A stretch of 64,000 nucleotides of DNA from Acetobacterium sp. (GTDB taxonomy: Bacteria; Bacillota; Clostridia; Eubacteriales; Eubacteriaceae), in assembly GCA_028692885.1 (NCBI GenBank), contig JAQUWM010000001.1:35293-99292 (forward strand). The letters are read 5' to 3'. Of the stretch, positions 53,906 through 63,123 are shown piece by piece. The notes beneath the pieces were generated by a model that saw only the letters and a list, made by a program, of their open reading frames with translations, ran no database searches and had not been told where the DNA came from. Position 1 is the stretch's first letter. The number at the start of each line of letters is the position of its first letter. Both the position numbers and the translations under genes were made by a program.

Positions 53906-55412
53906 CACTGCCAACCCGACCAGCGAAGACCTTGATCTCATCCACGTCTTCATATTCCAAGTCCATATGAGCACCAAACTCATCACCATATTTAAATTTA
54001 CAGTAGCCATAGAAGATTACGCCCAATACGGCCCATCCGCCAGCCATGATTCATTCTTCCATGACCAGTGCGGTAGAGGCAAAAGGTAGCGGAATCACAT
54101 ATAACAGGGTCATCATACCCGATAAAGCAACTGCCACAATCCCGACAAAGGTGCCAAAGCGGACCTTGTATGGCCGTTTCATATCCGGGTCTTTTTTTCT
54201 TAAAATCAGAAAGGACAGTGAAACCATCGCATAGGCCAAGCAGACTCCGAAGCTTCCGGCATCAACAATCCAGACCAGCATTTTTCGGCCAAAGAAAGGA
54301 GCTATTACTGACAATACCCCAATCAAGGCAATTGCGAATACTGGGGTTTTATATTTAGGGTGTAATTTAGCAAATACTTTCGGAATCATGTTGGATTCAG
54401 CCATTGAGAACATCGCCCGGCTGCCCCCGATTAAGAAAGAATTCCAGCTGGTGATAATCCCGGCCATCCCACCGACGATCAGAACTTTGGTCATGATGGC
54501 GCTGTTAAAGGCCAGACCCATCGCATCGGCAGTAACAAGGGTGGAATCAGCCATCGCACTGGCCGGCATGACATAGGCCACTGCCAGAATGATCAGGGCA
54601 TAAAAGGCCACCGCCATCAGAATTGAAAGAATCATAATTCCGCCGATTTTTTTGAAACCGGCATTGATTTCTTCCGCCGCCTGAGGAATCACATCAAAAC
54701 CGACAAACAGGAATGGTGTCATCACGGCGACAGTCAGAACACTACCCAAAGCGGTGGTGCCCATTTCAATATTGCCGCCAAACATGTTTCCAGCAATATT
54801 GGCGGGATCACCGTTGATTACCGATCCGGCGATTAACAGGATCCCGGCACCGGCGATTAAAGCAGTGAAGATCGTCTGCAGTTTGGCCGCTGTTTTGGCT
54901 CCGAGAATATTGATGGCAGTAATAATAATAGCGGTGATCACCCCTACGGCCACCCAGGAAGCGTAAATATCAAATCCGGCCACCGTATACATATAACCCT
55001 GCAAGAAATTAGGGCTCAGATATTGGATGACGGTGGGAAAAGCGCAGGCTTCAAAAGCCACAACGCTGACGTACCCGAGGATGATGGCCCAGGTGCAGAT
55101 AAAGGAACCAGTCGGCCCCATCGCCTTATAACTGAAGACATGCTCACCACCACATTGGGGCATGGCTGCTGTCAGTTCGGCATAGGTCAGCCCTACAAAG
55201 AGCACCATCACCCCGCCGATAATAAAGGCCAGAGCCGCTCCCAGAGCGCCAGCTGTTTCAATCCAGATACCGGTGTTAACCACCCAGCCCCAACCAATCA
55301 TGGCACCAAAGGCCAGCACAAAAATATCTTTGGTGCTTAAGACCTTGTCAAATTTTGACTTGTTTGTTTTTTCACTCATTTTTCTTGTTGTACAATCCGC
55401 CTTCCGAATCAT
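53895..55412 (-). CDS. APC-family amino-acid permease with in-frame UGA before the last helix
   Basis: From ATG 55412 the frame codes 453 residues: about 11 to 12 helices of an APC-superfamily amino-acid antiporter or permease (LAFGAMIGWGWVVNTGIWI at the start, AAEEINAGFKKIGG in the middle). It meets a TGA at 54051-54053, then continues in the same frame for 51 codons (IMAGGWAVLGVIFYGYCKFKYG, an apparent last helix) to TAA at 53895. The protein would be about 505 residues if UGA (a likely TGG-Trp change) were read through; otherwise it is truncated. In this neighbourhood it may import or exchange GABA or another amino acid. The TGA needs confirmation by resequencing. Confidence 0.75.
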
Positions 55413-55460
55413 ACACTCCTTTCATTTTTGGATTTGTTAAAATAATTGCGTGATTCAATA

Positions 55461-55538
55461 AAAAAACGGGGTCTTCACAAGCCTACTGCTATCGGTCTGT
55501 TAATTCAGACCGACAGCTGGTAAGCTGTAAAAACCCCA
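55461..55538 (-). terminator. Structured intergenic terminator after the acetylornithine-type transaminase
   Basis: Minus reading: outer arms GGGGT/GACCCC, a perfect inner 7-bp stem CGGTCTG-AATTAA-CAGACCG, then GTTTTTTT. It resembles a three-way-junction terminator between two genes of the same strand; partial read-through to the permease is possible. Confidence 0.65.
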
Positions 55539-55573
55539 TTGTTTATATACTCTATTTAATTTGCTTAACTGGA

Positions 55574-56791
55574 TTAGTTGACCAGTTCTTTGACTGTTGC
55601 TTCGATGATACCATAAGCCTTGTCGCAGTCTGCTTGAGACACGATCAATGGCGGAATCATTCGAATGATGTTTTTTCCGATGGCGGTGATCAGCAGTTTT
55701 TTCTCCAACACTCCGTGTTTCACATCAACTCCGGAGATATCATCTTCAAATTCAACCCCGATTAACAGACCCTGACCGCGAACTTCCTTGACCCGGGGCA
55801 GACCCTTTAACTGTTCCATAAAGTAGGCCCCCATTACCCGGGCATTGCCAGCCAGATCGCGGTCCAGCAGCTCGGTGATCTGCGCCAGGGAGGCGGCGGT
55901 GGACACCGGATGGCCGCCGTAGGTGGTGCCATGGGAACCCATTGTAAAGGCTTTGGCAACCTCGGCCGTGGCACAGATGGCGCCGATCGGCATACCCCCG
56001 CCCATCGCCTTAGCCATCGAGACGATATCCGGTTTGATCCCGTAATGCATATAGGACATAATCGCCCCGGTACGACACCAGCCAGTCTGTACCTCATCCA
56101 GTAATAAAAGCAAACCTTTTTCATCACAGAGAGCCCGAAGTCCTTCCATAAACGCCATTGTTGCCGGATGGACTCCGCCTTCTCCCTGAACCGGTTCAAC
56201 GAGAATGGCAATGGTATTATCATTGACCGCATCTTTAAATGACTGCAGATTATTAAATTCAGCATAGCTAAAACCGGGTGTCATATCACCAAAACCGATC
56301 TGACAAGCGTTGTCCGGTTGACCAGTGGCGCTAAGCGCCCCCATGGTACGACCATGAAAGGACATCTTCGCAGTCACGATATTGTAGCGTTCTGGACCGT
56401 AGGTTTCGACCCCATATTTCCGGGCCATTTTAATCATCGCTTCATTGGATTCAGCCCCAGAGTTCTGGAAAAAGATCTTATCCATACCAATGCTGGTACA
56501 GATCTTTTCAGCCAGCAGCACCTGGGGGATCGTGTAAGGATAGTTGAAGGTGTGAATTACATCAGCGACCTGATCCTGCACCGCTGCCACAACTTTTTCA
56601 TTACAGTTGCCGGTGCTGTTGACGGCGATACCAGCGTAAAAATCCAGATAAGCCTCGCCATTTTCATCATAAATATACATATCTTTGGCTGTCTCGGCGA
56701 TAAAATCAAACCGTTCATAGGTTTCAATCATATAGGTATCAACTTTTTGCTTTAATTCCTCTTTGGTAAGTCCAGTGTCTTTAAGTTTCAT
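55574..56791 (-). CDS. Acetylornithine/GABA-type class III aminotransferase
   Basis: About 405 residues. PLP motifs: SGAESNEAMIKMAR, SFHGRTMGAL, LLLLDEVQTGWCRTG (the aspartate), MAKAMGGGMPIGAI with the Schiff-base lysine, and GSHGTTYGGHPVS. The length and N terminus resemble acetylornithine/succinylornithine aminotransferases more than long GABA transaminases. With no arg genes nearby but a permease, an XRE-cupin regulator and a GABA module next door, it may act on GABA, putrescine-derived or another omega-amino acid. The start is the ATG at 56791 after AAAGGATATTTGGA; a 45-codon open extension to 56926 covers the leader and terminator and is not translated. Confidence 0.85.
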   Translation of the reverse strand: MKLKDTGLTKEELKQKVDTYMIETYERFDFIAETAKDMYIYDENGEAYLDFYAGIAVNSTGNCNEKVVAAVQDQVADVIHTFNYPYTIPQVLLAEKICTSIGMDKIFFQNSGAESNEAMIKMARKYGVETYGPERYNIVTAKMSFHGRTMGALSATGQPDNACQIGFGDMTPGFSYAEFNNLQSFKDAVNDNTIAILVEPVQGEGGVHPATMAFMEGLRALCDEKGLLLLLDEVQTGWCRTGAIMSYMHYGIKPDIVSMAKAMGGGMPIGAICATAEVAKAFTMGSHGTTYGGHPVSTAASLAQITELLDRDLAGNARVMGAYFMEQLKGLPRVKEVRGQGLLIGVEFEDDISGVDVKHGVLEKKLLITAIGKNIIRMIPPLIVSQADCDKAYGIIEATVKELVN

Positions 56792-56870
56792 TCCAAATAT
56801 CCTTTCGCTTTTCCTGTAACTATCGGTAAGTGCTTCAGTTGTGACAAACATCTTCGTTTGTCGGATAAAC

Positions 56871-56920
56871 AAAAAAAAACGTCGGAACATGAACCCATCA
56901 TGTTTCGAACGCCTTCGTTC
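56871..56920 (-). terminator. Leader terminator (attenuator) of the acetylornithine-type transaminase gene
   Basis: Minus strand: imperfect 14-bp stem AACATGA-TGGG-TTCATGTT extended by CG pairs (56880-56911), followed by nine T. An alternative small hairpin GAACG-AAGG-CGTTC (56907-56920) overlaps its base, so the two compete. Confidence 0.75.
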
Positions 56921-56937
56921 TGTCAATTGACAATTAC

Positions 56938-56966
56938 ACTATAACACGTGTGCATTATATTGTCAA
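56938..56966 (-). promoter_or_regulatory. Sigma-A promoter of the acetylornithine-type transaminase gene
   Basis: Minus strand: TTGACA (56961-56966), 17 bases, TATAGT (56938-56943). A 12-base palindrome TGTCAATTGACA (56921-56932) lies at the transcription start and could be an operator, possibly for the XRE-cupin protein encoded upstream. Confidence 0.85.
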
Positions 56967-57117
56967 TATAACCAGTAAATTTATTTTATAATTTTAAAAA
57001 GCAGCTATAAATAAGGATTTTTTGCAATAAAATAATACTTATTGTGCACTATACTGTTTTTTTATCGACGCCGTTTCAGGCCTTTTGTTGATGGAATAAT
57101 GGGATCATCCGATTATT

Positions 57118-57675
57118 TTACAGTTTGAACACAAACACAATAATAAATTTCAGCTTCTCGTTGCCATTATTCCAATAGGTATGTTCCATCGCCGTTTCGA
57201 AACTGATGGCGTCTTCTTTTTTGACCTGGTAAGAGGAATTGTTAATTTCCAGGGTCAGGGAACCAGCGTGTACCACGATGTACTCATTAGTACCCTGACC
57301 ATGGGCGCCGCTGACATAGCAGGCTCCAGGTTCTATTTCAATTTCATAGATTTCAAACAACCGATTTTTTTCAAACGGAAAATAGGTGTAGACCGCATAG
57401 TGTCCGGGCACCTCTTTAGAAGGGATCAGTTTTTTCCGGTTGACCTGATAGACGCCGATCCCCGGGGTCCGGGTCAGATCGGCAAGATCGACCCGGAGCC
57501 CACTGACAATCTTTCCCAGGGTGCCAATGGTGGGATTAGCTTCCCCCCGTTCAATCTGTCCCAACATGCTTTTGCTAACTCCGGTCTGTTCGGCCACCTC
57601 ATCCATGCTCATGCCTTTTTCGCGGCGTATTGTTTTTAAATTTATTGAAATATTTTTATTTAAGTAATCCATCAT
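57118..57675 (-). CDS. XRE-family regulator with C-terminal cupin domain
   Basis: 185 residues. Helix-turn-helix at about 8-65 (LKTIRREKGMSMDEVAEQTGVSKSMLGQIERGEANPTIGTL) and a cupin barrel (about 105-180) with EIEPGACYVSGAHGQGTNEYIVV. This PuuR/Sutr-like architecture often governs amino-acid, polyamine or GABA use. It lies between the 4-hydroxybutyrate dehydrogenase and transaminase genes on the same strand. Ribosome site GACGAGG. The effector is unknown. Confidence 0.88.
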   Translation of the reverse strand: MMDYLNKNISINLKTIRREKGMSMDEVAEQTGVSKSMLGQIERGEANPTIGTLGKIVSGLRVDLADLTRTPGIGVYQVNRKKLIPSKEVPGHYAVYTYFPFEKNRLFEIYEIEIEPGACYVSGAHGQGTNEYIVVHAGSLTLEINNSSYQVKKEDAISFETAMEHTYWNNGNEKLKFIIVFVFKL

Positions 57676-57818
57676 CTTTGCCTCGTCTTTCTTTAAGGCT
57701 AAGTTTAACCCAAGACGAGAGCAAAATCAACGGTGCCAAAAATCTTTGTTGGCGCAAACTTTAGGGTGGCGCTCAATTATCGGTATTGGTGTATGTTTGA
57801 GATTACAGTCTGAGATGC

Positions 57819-58937
57819 TTAATAAAGCTGTTTATAAATTCCTAACACCTGATCCTGGGAAAGGGGGACATAATTGTTGGCCATCAGTCGGGTCTGTTTG
57901 GTCATCACGGCTGCGGCAAAACTTTCCAGATCGGCCTTGGTGACTCCGTAGTCCCGGAGAGCTTTTTTGGTTAAAATGTGATTGAGCAACTTTTCGATTT
58001 CTTGATAAACCACTGCGGGCTCGCAACCCAGAATTCCGGCTAGAAAAATATTCAGTTCTTTAATGCTGCCGTTGGGATCAATCGCCTGATAAGTTTTGTA
58101 AACCTCGGTAAAAAGGCTGTAGTTGGCCTCGCCATGGGGCACATGGTAAACCGCCCCAAGCGGATAACTCATCGCATGAACGGCAGCACAACCAGCATTG
58201 CCAAAGGCGATTCCGGCAAAGGTTGAGGCGATCATAAAATCATTAAGCAGCGGTTTTCTAGCTTCCTCTCCCCGGTCGGCAATGGTCTGATAGCCAGTGA
58301 TGATCATTTCCATGGCCTTTTTCGAATACAACTGGCTAAAGGCGCTGGCCTTAGGCGAGGTATAAGATTCGATGGCATGAATAAAAGCATCAATGGAACT
58401 GGTGGCAAAAACGCTCATCGGCAGATCATTAAGCAATTCCGGTATCAGCACCGCGTAGTCAGCATAGAGCTCATCCACCGCCAGACCAAATTTTGAGTGA
58501 ATGGCAGTGAGTTCCAGAATCGAAATATTGGTGACCTCACTGCCGGTTCCGCAAGTGGTGGGAATTAAAATCAGTTCCTTATCTTTGACAATTTCCAGTT
58601 CTTTATTAAACAGATCCACTACTGGTACGTTATTTTTCAGGGCAAACAGCTTAGCGACATCCAGAATCGTTCCGCCACCGATGCCAAACACCCGGTTATA
58701 GTGGTCGTCTTTGATATCCGCAAAGATCGCCTCAACCATCTCATCGGTGGGCTCACCCGTCACGTATTTCCGGTAATTGACCCGACAAGCCTGATCACTG
58801 ATAGTCTCCTTGAAATGCTGTTCATAGGTCCGGTCACTGATAAAAACCAGATCCCCTTTACCGATCTGAAAATGTTCACCCACTTCATGGCAGTGCTCAA
58901 ATTCCAGTATCTTCGGTGTAATTCCAAATTGTTTCAT
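57819..58937 (-). CDS. 4-hydroxybutyrate dehydrogenase (iron-containing, family III)
   Basis: 372 residues. Closely resembles the Clostridium kluyveri 4HbD type along its length: FQIGKGDLVFISD, FGIGGGTILDVAKLFAL (NAD loop), LILIPTTCGTGSEVTNISI, and metal ligands in TSSIDAFIHAIESY and AVHAMSYPLGAVYHVPHGEANY. It reduces succinate semialdehyde to 4-hydroxybutyrate with NADH. With the GABA transaminase 37 bases upstream this gives GABA to 4-hydroxybutyrate, regenerating NAD. Confidence 0.88.
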   Translation of the reverse strand: MKQFGITPKILEFEHCHEVGEHFQIGKGDLVFISDRTYEQHFKETISDQACRVNYRKYVTGEPTDEMVEAIFADIKDDHYNRVFGIGGGTILDVAKLFALKNNVPVVDLFNKELEIVKDKELILIPTTCGTGSEVTNISILELTAIHSKFGLAVDELYADYAVLIPELLNDLPMSVFATSSIDAFIHAIESYTSPKASAFSQLYSKKAMEMIITGYQTIADRGEEARKPLLNDFMIASTFAGIAFGNAGCAAVHAMSYPLGAVYHVPHGEANYSLFTEVYKTYQAIDPNGSIKELNIFLAGILGCEPAVVYQEIEKLLNHILTKKALRDYGVTKADLESFAAAVMTKQTRLMANNYVPLSQDQVLGIYKQLY

Positions 58938-58974
58938 TCTATAACTCCCTTCCCCTCGCGTTTTTTATACATCG

Positions 58975-60342
58975 TTAATTGATAGGGGTTTGCACACAAG
59001 TTTTGATGGCTTCTTCAAAAATATCCAAACCAGCTTGTAATTGAGCGTCAGTAATGACCAGAGGCGCCAGAAAACGGATCACATTGCCATAGACGCCGGC
59101 ACTTTCAATAATCAGACCATTCTGAACCGCTTCGTTGACAATCGCCGATACCAGCTCCGGGTCTGGCTCTTTGCTTGTCCGGTCTTTGACAAATTCAATC
59201 CCAACCATGGCTCCCAAGCCTCGGACATCACCGATCACGGCATAGCTGTCTTGCCAGCGATTGAAGCGCTCAAAAATAATCGTACTAATCTCGCCAGCCC
59301 GTTCGTCCAAGCGATCCCGCTTCATAATTTCGATGACTTTCAGAGCAGCGGCGCAGGCCACCGGATTTCCGCAATAGGTTCCGCCAATAGTCCCTCCCCG
59401 CACCGATTCCATAATTTCTTTTCGGGCGGTAATGGCACTCAGTGGCAATCCAGCGGCGATCGATTTGGCCGTGGTGATGATATCCGGCGCTGCCCCCACT
59501 TCTTGCCAGTATTCCGAAGCAAACATCTTTCCGGTTCGGCAAAATCCCGTTTGCACCTCATCAGCGATTAATAAGATTCCTTTTTCATCACAGATTTTCC
59601 GGACTGCTTTGATCCACTCCAGCGGTGCGGGAATAAATCCGCCCTCGCCCTGAAGGGGTTCCACCACAATGGCCGCGACATGTTCGGCCGGGGAAGATTC
59701 CTCAAAAACCTTATCAATCGTTTCAGTGTAATAGTCGATGGCATCCTCCGGCTTCATTCCCGCCGGAGTCCGATACAGATAGGGGAATTGAGCCCGATAA
59801 ATCCCATCCGGAAATGGTCCCAAGCCATGGGCATAGGCTTTTTTTGACGTCATCGTCATGGTCAGCATAGTGCGCCCATGAAAAGCCCCGGAAAAAACAA
59901 TAATATTGGGGCGCTTGGTAAAGGCCTTGGCAATTTTTATCGCATTTTCATTGGCTTCAGCGCCGCTGTTAGCAAAAAAGGTCATTTTTTTATCGCCCCG
60001 CACTGGCACAATGGCATTCATGGTTTCTGCCAACTCGACATAACCTTCATGGGTAACGATATTGAACATCCCATGAAAATATTTGTCTGACTGGGCTTTT
60101 ACCGCTGCCACCACTTCAGGGTGGGAATAGCCGATGTTCAGCACCCCCACACCGCCAACCCAATCGACAAAGTGATTACCGTCAACATCTTCGACGATAG
60201 CCCCTTCGCCCTTGTCGATGACCAGCGGATAAACACATTTGATTGCGCCGGGAATGGCCTTTCCTCTTCTGGCGATGATGGCCGCTGCTTTAGGCCCCGG
60301 TACCTGTTCGGTAATTATTTTTGGTAACGCATCTTTTAGCAT
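58975..60342 (-). CDS. gabT: 4-aminobutyrate aminotransferase
   Basis: 455 residues, the normal GabT length. Motifs: FANSGAEANENAIKIAKA, SGAFHGRTMLTMTMT, LLIADEVQTGFCRTG (aspartate), TTAKSIAAGLPLSAI with the PLP lysine, and GGTIGGTYCGNPVA. N terminus VPGPKAAAIIARRGKAIPGAI is typical. It transfers the amino group of GABA to 2-oxoglutarate, making succinate semialdehyde, the substrate of the dehydrogenase downstream. Ribosome site AGGAGGAG. The leader between promoter and start carries a terminator. Confidence 0.92.
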   Translation of the reverse strand: MLKDALPKIITEQVPGPKAAAIIARRGKAIPGAIKCVYPLVIDKGEGAIVEDVDGNHFVDWVGGVGVLNIGYSHPEVVAAVKAQSDKYFHGMFNIVTHEGYVELAETMNAIVPVRGDKKMTFFANSGAEANENAIKIAKAFTKRPNIIVFSGAFHGRTMLTMTMTSKKAYAHGLGPFPDGIYRAQFPYLYRTPAGMKPEDAIDYYTETIDKVFEESSPAEHVAAIVVEPLQGEGGFIPAPLEWIKAVRKICDEKGILLIADEVQTGFCRTGKMFASEYWQEVGAAPDIITTAKSIAAGLPLSAITARKEIMESVRGGTIGGTYCGNPVACAAALKVIEIMKRDRLDERAGEISTIIFERFNRWQDSYAVIGDVRGLGAMVGIEFVKDRTSKEPDPELVSAIVNEAVQNGLIIESAGVYGNVIRFLAPLVITDAQLQAGLDIFEEAIKTCVQTPIN

Positions 60343-60514
60343 ATCTACTCCTCCTCATATTTTAAAACTCGGTTATTGCCAAACGCTTAACTGTCAAGCA
60401 ATCATTGTTTGGCGTTGGGTTTCCACATATAATTGTGTATTTTCGTCGTACCGTCTAACAATTGTTTTGTGCCAAACCGAGCGCAAATCTCACGGCACTT
60501 TTGCCATTAATAAA

Positions 60515-60557
60515 AACAAAAAAAACAAGACTGGGAATCGACTTCCTTGTCTTGTTT
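60515..60557 (-). terminator. Terminator in the gabT leader
   Basis: Minus strand: AAACAAGAC-xx-GGAA / TTCC-xx-GTCTTGTTT (60523-60531 with 60549-60557), then TTTTTTGTTTTT. It begins about six bases after the expected start of transcription from the promoter at 60570-60597. Confidence 0.85.
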
Positions 60558-60569
60558 AATATGTTTCTT

Positions 60570-60597
60570 ATTATAGCATAATCAATCAGGTCTACAA
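60570..60597 (-). promoter_or_regulatory. Sigma-A promoter upstream of gabT (extended -10)
   Basis: Minus strand: TTGTAG (60592-60597), 16 bases, TATAAT (60570-60575), with TGC directly before the -10. A GCCAAAC...GTTTGGC inverted repeat nearer to gabT could be a regulator site. Confidence 0.75.
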
Positions 60598-60771
60598 TGT
60601 CCAGACAGCCTAAATTATTTCATATTTTTTGTGCTTAATGAACAAACACCAATTGCCTACCAAGCTGGTTAATCTGAAAAAGCCGGATTCTCTGGCGATT
60701 TTTGTCACCCTGAAAACCCGACTCGGTCTTTATTAACCATTTTTAAACAAGTTTATGCTCTGCTACCTGTC

Positions 60772-61569
60772 TTACAGAGCGTCCGTCTTAACCACTGGCA
60801 TCAGCCGAAAGCGATTTAAATAAAACTGGATCCCGGTCATCACGACCAGCAAACCAATACCAACCAGAGCGGTCATGGCCAGCGATGGATAGGCGCCTTG
60901 AAAACCGTCCGGCGAGGCTAAGGATTGATAAATACCAAAATATCCCCAGGCCACTGGAACCGGCAGAATAGCATTCTTTGTGATCAGAGTAATCGCCACC
61001 GTCACGACCACCGCCACAATCAAAATAATAATTCCCCAAACGTCTGCGGCAATCCCAAAGCCCTGCCAGTCGATACTTACCAGCCAGGAGGAAATGTTAA
61101 CCACCGTAGCAATCAACAGCCAGCCGGTATACATCCCAAAGGCTGCCGGTAACAACCACTGATTCCCCATCTGGATCTTTGCCAGCTGTAAAATCAACAA
61201 ACTCAGGGTGATCGCAAAAGCCAGGATCACAAGCGCCGATACGCCGATCAGGGTATAGGAAAAGCAGACAATCCAAAGCATATTTAAGCCGCTGGACAGC
61301 CAGAAAAGATAACTGATGTTGTCAATAGCCTGGCTGTAATACGCATCCTTGTTTTTAACAATCATCATCACGGCAGCACTGATTAACAATAAATAAATAA
61401 CGCTCCAGATACTAAAGGTCGAAGCCGCCGGCGTAATCAGAGTCCTGTTCATATCGGAAATGGCCTTTTGCGACATCCCATTGAAAAAACCAAAAGCCCC
61501 CAAACCGTTAATAACCAAGGTACACATTAATAGGATCAATCCGATCCAGGATTTTGTTAGTCGATTCAT
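60772..61569 (-). CDS. TspO/MBR-related membrane protein
   Basis: 265 residues with about eight predicted membrane helices. The stretch LITPAASTFSIWSVIYLLL matches the P-P-W/S-x-F-x-x-W-x-x-x-Y motif of the TspO/MBR (tryptophan-rich sensory protein) superfamily; this is the longer relative common in Firmicutes. TspO proteins bind porphyrins and cholesterol-like ligands; the role of this longer type is unknown. It diverges from the PucR gene. Confidence 0.75.
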   Translation of the reverse strand: MNRLTKSWIGLILLMCTLVINGLGAFGFFNGMSQKAISDMNRTLITPAASTFSIWSVIYLLLISAAVMMIVKNKDAYYSQAIDNISYLFWLSSGLNMLWIVCFSYTLIGVSALVILAFAITLSLLILQLAKIQMGNQWLLPAAFGMYTGWLLIATVVNISSWLVSIDWQGFGIAADVWGIIILIVAVVVTVAITLITKNAILPVPVAWGYFGIYQSLASPDGFQGAYPSLAMTALVGIGLLVVMTGIQFYLNRFRLMPVVKTDAL

Positions 61570-61711
61570 AAATTCACCTCTACATTTTATTTTTTCTATT
61601 AATGCTTTTTTTGTACCCCTTTTAAGAGCAAATATTGATCCGATCTTATCAATTGATAATTCTTATTTCTATTTTTTTGTTCAGCACCGATTATTCTTCT
61701 ATGCCTTGTGC

Positions 61712-61740
61712 TGGACAGACAAAGACGGATTTAGTATACT
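61712..61740 (+). promoter_or_regulatory. Sigma-A promoter of the PucR regulator gene
   Basis: TGGACA (61712-61717), 17 bases, TATACT (61735-61740). Confidence 0.75.
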
Positions 61741-61814
61741 AATTAAAATTTCGTTTATAAATCCAATTCATTTGCTCTATCGTTTTGCATTCATATTTTC
61801 AGATGAGGTATTTT

Positions 61815-62948
61815 ATGTCCATTATTTTAGCCGATTTATTTGACTCAACCAAAAAAAACTATCAGCTCCAGCTGATCGCCGGGGAAGCTGGCCTGAACAC
61901 TCCCATCCATTGGGTGCAGTTTACCGAGGACATCGCTACCACCCATTTTTTAAAAGGTGGCGAGCTGATTATCACCACCGGCATGAGTGCCGATTCAGAC
62001 ATCTGGCTTTATGATTTTATCACCCGACTGATCGACCAGAAAACCTGCGGCCTGATTCTTAATACCGGGCGCTATCTTTTTGCGAATGCCTTTTCCGAGG
62101 ACGTCATCGCTTTGTGCACCCAGCATCAGTTCCCCCTTTTTGCGATGCCATGGAAAATTCATCTGGCCACGATTATGCAGGATTATTGCAATCGGATCTT
62201 TATGCAGTCTTATCAGGAAGACCGAACCACCATGGCATTTCAGCGCCTGCTACTACACCCCGACGAGCCGGAATCCAGTCTCGATACCCTCAACAGCTTG
62301 GGCTACGAAACCACTACGCCCTACCTGGTGATGGTCTGTCAGGCTTCGAAAATCCCGACCGGTCTCATCGAGCAGCTACGAAAATACGCCACCCGATCCT
62401 ATCACTTCCGGCTTCGGGAGGTTTTTGTTTTTATTTTTCAGAATCCTCAAGACAATGCCCTTAGTCAAGCCCTTGATGAGGCTCTTAGAAACTTAACTCC
62501 CGAACTATTGTCCCAGATTTGTTTTGGCATCGGTGATCTGACCGACGCTTTGAGCAAAATTCACCATAGCTATGAACAGGCGCTTTTTGCCCTGAAAGCA
62601 GCCCAAAAGCAGCATCTCAATCAGCTCAACTTTAATGATCTGGGGCTGTTCAAGGTCTTTTTTGCGGTTCCCGATAAAGATATCTTAGTGACGATAGCAA
62701 GTGACAGCCTGAACCTGCTGGAAGAATATGATACCCATAGCCAGTCCAACCTGATCGATACCCTGCGGCTTTATCTTGAGCATGATGGCAGCATTCAGGC
62801 CGTGGCTGTGGCCACCTTTACCCATCGCAATACCATCAACTACCGGATGAAGAAAATCCGCCAGCTTTTGAAAATGGATCTAACCAGCACCGAAGAAAAA
62901 TTCAGATTGCATCTAGCCTTTCAGATTAAGGATTATCTGGCTTTGTAA
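61815..62948 (+). CDS. PucR-family transcriptional regulator
   Basis: About 377 residues. N-terminal PucR domain (LADLFDSTKKNYQLQLIAGEAGLNTPIHWVQFTEDIATTHFLKGGELIITTG), a central GGDEF-like CdaR-type region, and a C-terminal helix-turn-helix (DGSIQAVAVATFTHRNTINYRMKKIRQLL). This family activates purine, amino-acid or GABA catabolic operons on a small-molecule signal. It is divergent from, and the nearest regulator to, the gabT-4HbD unit, so it is the best candidate activator of that unit. Start ATG at 61815 after GAGG; the frame extends 10 codons further to a TTG. Confidence 0.88.
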   Translation: MSIILADLFDSTKKNYQLQLIAGEAGLNTPIHWVQFTEDIATTHFLKGGELIITTGMSADSDIWLYDFITRLIDQKTCGLILNTGRYLFANAFSEDVIALCTQHQFPLFAMPWKIHLATIMQDYCNRIFMQSYQEDRTTMAFQRLLLHPDEPESSLDTLNSLGYETTTPYLVMVCQASKIPTGLIEQLRKYATRSYHFRLREVFVFIFQNPQDNALSQALDEALRNLTPELLSQICFGIGDLTDALSKIHHSYEQALFALKAAQKQHLNQLNFNDLGLFKVFFAVPDKDILVTIASDSLNLLEEYDTHSQSNLIDTLRLYLEHDGSIQAVAVATFTHRNTINYRMKKIRQLLKMDLTSTEEKFRLHLAFQIKDYLAL

Positions 62949-63036
62949 ACTATTCGATTTACTAGACACTAATTGTCTTAACGTCAAGTCTAGCTGACAA
63001 AAACCGGCACTAATACATTTGTCCATTCACACCAAA

Positions 63037-63103
63037 ACGATGCACCAGATTGCCCATCCTGCCTTGTCTTCGGTCGGATCGATTCTGATGCATCGTATTT
63101 TTT
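63037..63103 (+). terminator. Probable terminator of the PucR gene
   Basis: ACGATGCA (63037-63044) pairs with TGCATCGT (63089-63096), long imperfect interior, followed by ATTTTTTT. Confidence 0.6.
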
Positions 63104-63123
63104 TAAATCAATTTCTTATATCG

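Noticed and set aside
54013..54053. Selenocysteine at the permease UGA
   Set aside because: The weak stem after the UGA is short, and transporters of this family have no catalytic selenocysteine; a Trp-codon mutation is far simpler. Kept as a finding only for the in-frame stop itself.
60440..60470. A fourth family A repeat end (GTACCGTCTAACAATTG)
   Set aside because: Only a partial match, no inverted partner and no nested stem.
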